Positions 51,503 to 52,111 of a stretch of DNA of 52,111 nt are shown here, piece after piece (within the stretch, counting starts at the first letter, position 1; the number at the start of each line of letters is the position of its first letter). Location of the stretch: the NCBI GenBank assembly GCA_028821455.1, contig JAPPGE010000092.1, positions 1 through 52,111 of the forward strand, in the 5' to 3' direction. The position numbers were made by a program, and so were the translations under genes. Origin of the DNA: a bacterium (GTDB lineage Bacteria; Pseudomonadota; Alphaproteobacteria; SP197). Below the pieces are notes generated by a model. It had not been told where the DNA came from and did not search any database. It saw nothing but the letters and a program-made list of their open reading frames with translations.

Positions 51503-52111
51503 GTGCGCCTGTCGTGGAACGAGGTTCGCGCCCGCGCCGCCGCCTTTGCCGAGGACTGGAAGGACGCTGCCTACGAGAAGGGCGACACACAGAGCTTCTA
51601 CAATGATTTCTTCGAGGTGTTCGGAGTGCGGCGGCGGAGTGTGGCGCGCTACGAGAATCATGTCACGAAACTGGACAACAGTTCGGGTTTCATCGACCTG
51701 TTCTGGCCGGGTGTGTTGCTGGTCGAACAGAAGAGCGCCGGGCGCAATCTCGACATCGCCTACGACCAGGCCGGAAAGTACTTTGACGCCTTACCGGAAC
51801 ACGAGCGCCCGCGCTACATCCTGGTAAGCGACTTCCAGACCTTCGAGTTGCACGACCTCGATGAGAGGGAGTGCGTCGAGTTCCCGCTGAAGGAGCTGCC
51901 TGCACAGGTCGACAGGTTCGGATTTATCCTCGGTGTGCAGCGCCAGACGTTCCGTGACCAGGATCCGGCGAACATCAAGGCCGCAGAACTGGTCGGTCGT
52001 CTGCACGATGCGCTCGCCGATGCCGGACAAAGGGGCCCTGCGCTCGAACGCCTCCTTGTGCGCGTCGTGTTCTGCATGTTCGCCGACGACACCGGGGTAT
52101 TCGAGCCGCGC
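51503..52111 (+). CDS. MmeI-like restriction-modification protein, partial (runs off window)
   Basis: The first 203 codons of a large protein beginning with GTG: VRLSWNEVRARAAAFAEDW, then SFYNDFFEVFGVRRRSVARYE and GFIDLFWPGVLLVEQKSAG, in which the Asp and E-x-K form a PD-(D/E)xK nuclease site. This is the N-terminal domain of MmeI-type (type IIG/IIL) single-chain restriction-methyltransferases. The methyltransferase and target-recognition parts lie beyond the edge. It is in an operon with mrr, and together they form a defence cassette next to the recombinase pair. Confidence 0.82.
   Translation, partial: MRLSWNEVRARAAAFAEDWKDAAYEKGDTQSFYNDFFEVFGVRRRSVARYENHVTKLDNSSGFIDLFWPGVLLVEQKSAGRNLDIAYDQAGKYFDALPEHERPRYILVSDFQTFELHDLDERECVEFPLKELPAQVDRFGFILGVQRQTFRDQDPANIKAAELVGRLHDALADAGQRGPALERLLVRVVFCMFADDTGVFEPR

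Noticed and set aside
1..52111. tRNA, rRNA or CRISPR array
   Set aside because: None was recognised on either strand by reading. A tRNA next to the recombinase pair was looked for specifically and not found, but a covariance-model search would be decisive.

Overview
The window is GC-rich chromosomal DNA with the codon habits, TTG/GTG starts and gene content of an alphaproteobacterium. The Rhodospirillales or a related soil/marine lineage is my best guess; this is inferred from gene families, since there is no rRNA or marker gene to prove it. No rRNA, tRNA or CRISPR array was seen by eye.

Region 1 (1 to about 9130) is part of a conjugative or mobilisable element. It holds a 2123-residue MobF (TraA/TrwC-type) relaxase-helicase whose N-terminal catalytic segment is absent or frameshifted, a DUF925 nucleotidyltransferase, and an overlapping operon of three ribbon-helix-helix-like relaxosome accessory proteins. 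An AT-richer, palindrome-bearing intergenic stretch (8760-9009) is the best candidate for oriT or operon control. The element ends inside a homocysteine S-methyltransferase-like gene, which has lost its 3' part at about position 9130.

Region 2 (about 9130 to 15830) is ordinary chromosome: a YpeA-like acetyltransferase, an ornithine cyclodeaminase-family enzyme divergent from a D-2-hydroxyacid dehydrogenase, a proline iminopeptidase with a clear terminator, a LOG-family phosphoribohydrolase and an amidohydrolase.

Region 3 (15960-18330) is a toxin-antitoxin patch. It has an apparently intact Phd/VapC pair with a visible promoter and operator, ParD/ParE with a probably frameshifted toxin, HigA with a broken HigB, and a 67-bp remnant copy of the vapC 3' end. 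A further Phd antitoxin with a truncated vapC lies at 29599-29933.

Region 4 (18479-46582) is dominated by catabolism of nitrogen-containing small molecules and peptides: M19 dipeptidase-like protein, two M24 hydrolases (one with most metal ligands replaced), two hydantoinase A proteins and one hydantoinase B, an orphan Tat-exported oligopeptide-binding protein, GMC oxidoreductase, carnitine dehydrogenase-like enzyme, luciferase-like monooxygenase and class II aldolase. Embedded in it are the conserved ATP-grasp / alpha-E / transglutaminase operon, MFS and DMT transporters, a phosphoethanolamine methyltransferase-like enzyme, and an intact homocysteine S-methyltransferase translationally coupled to an unusual double ferritin-like protein that lacks most iron ligands.

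Region 5 (46583-52111) has a GrpB protein upstream, a secreted DUF6569 protein, and then a genomic-island edge: two overlapping, paralogous tyrosine recombinases followed by a defence pair (Mrr endonuclease and the start of an MmeI-like restriction-modification protein), which runs off the window.
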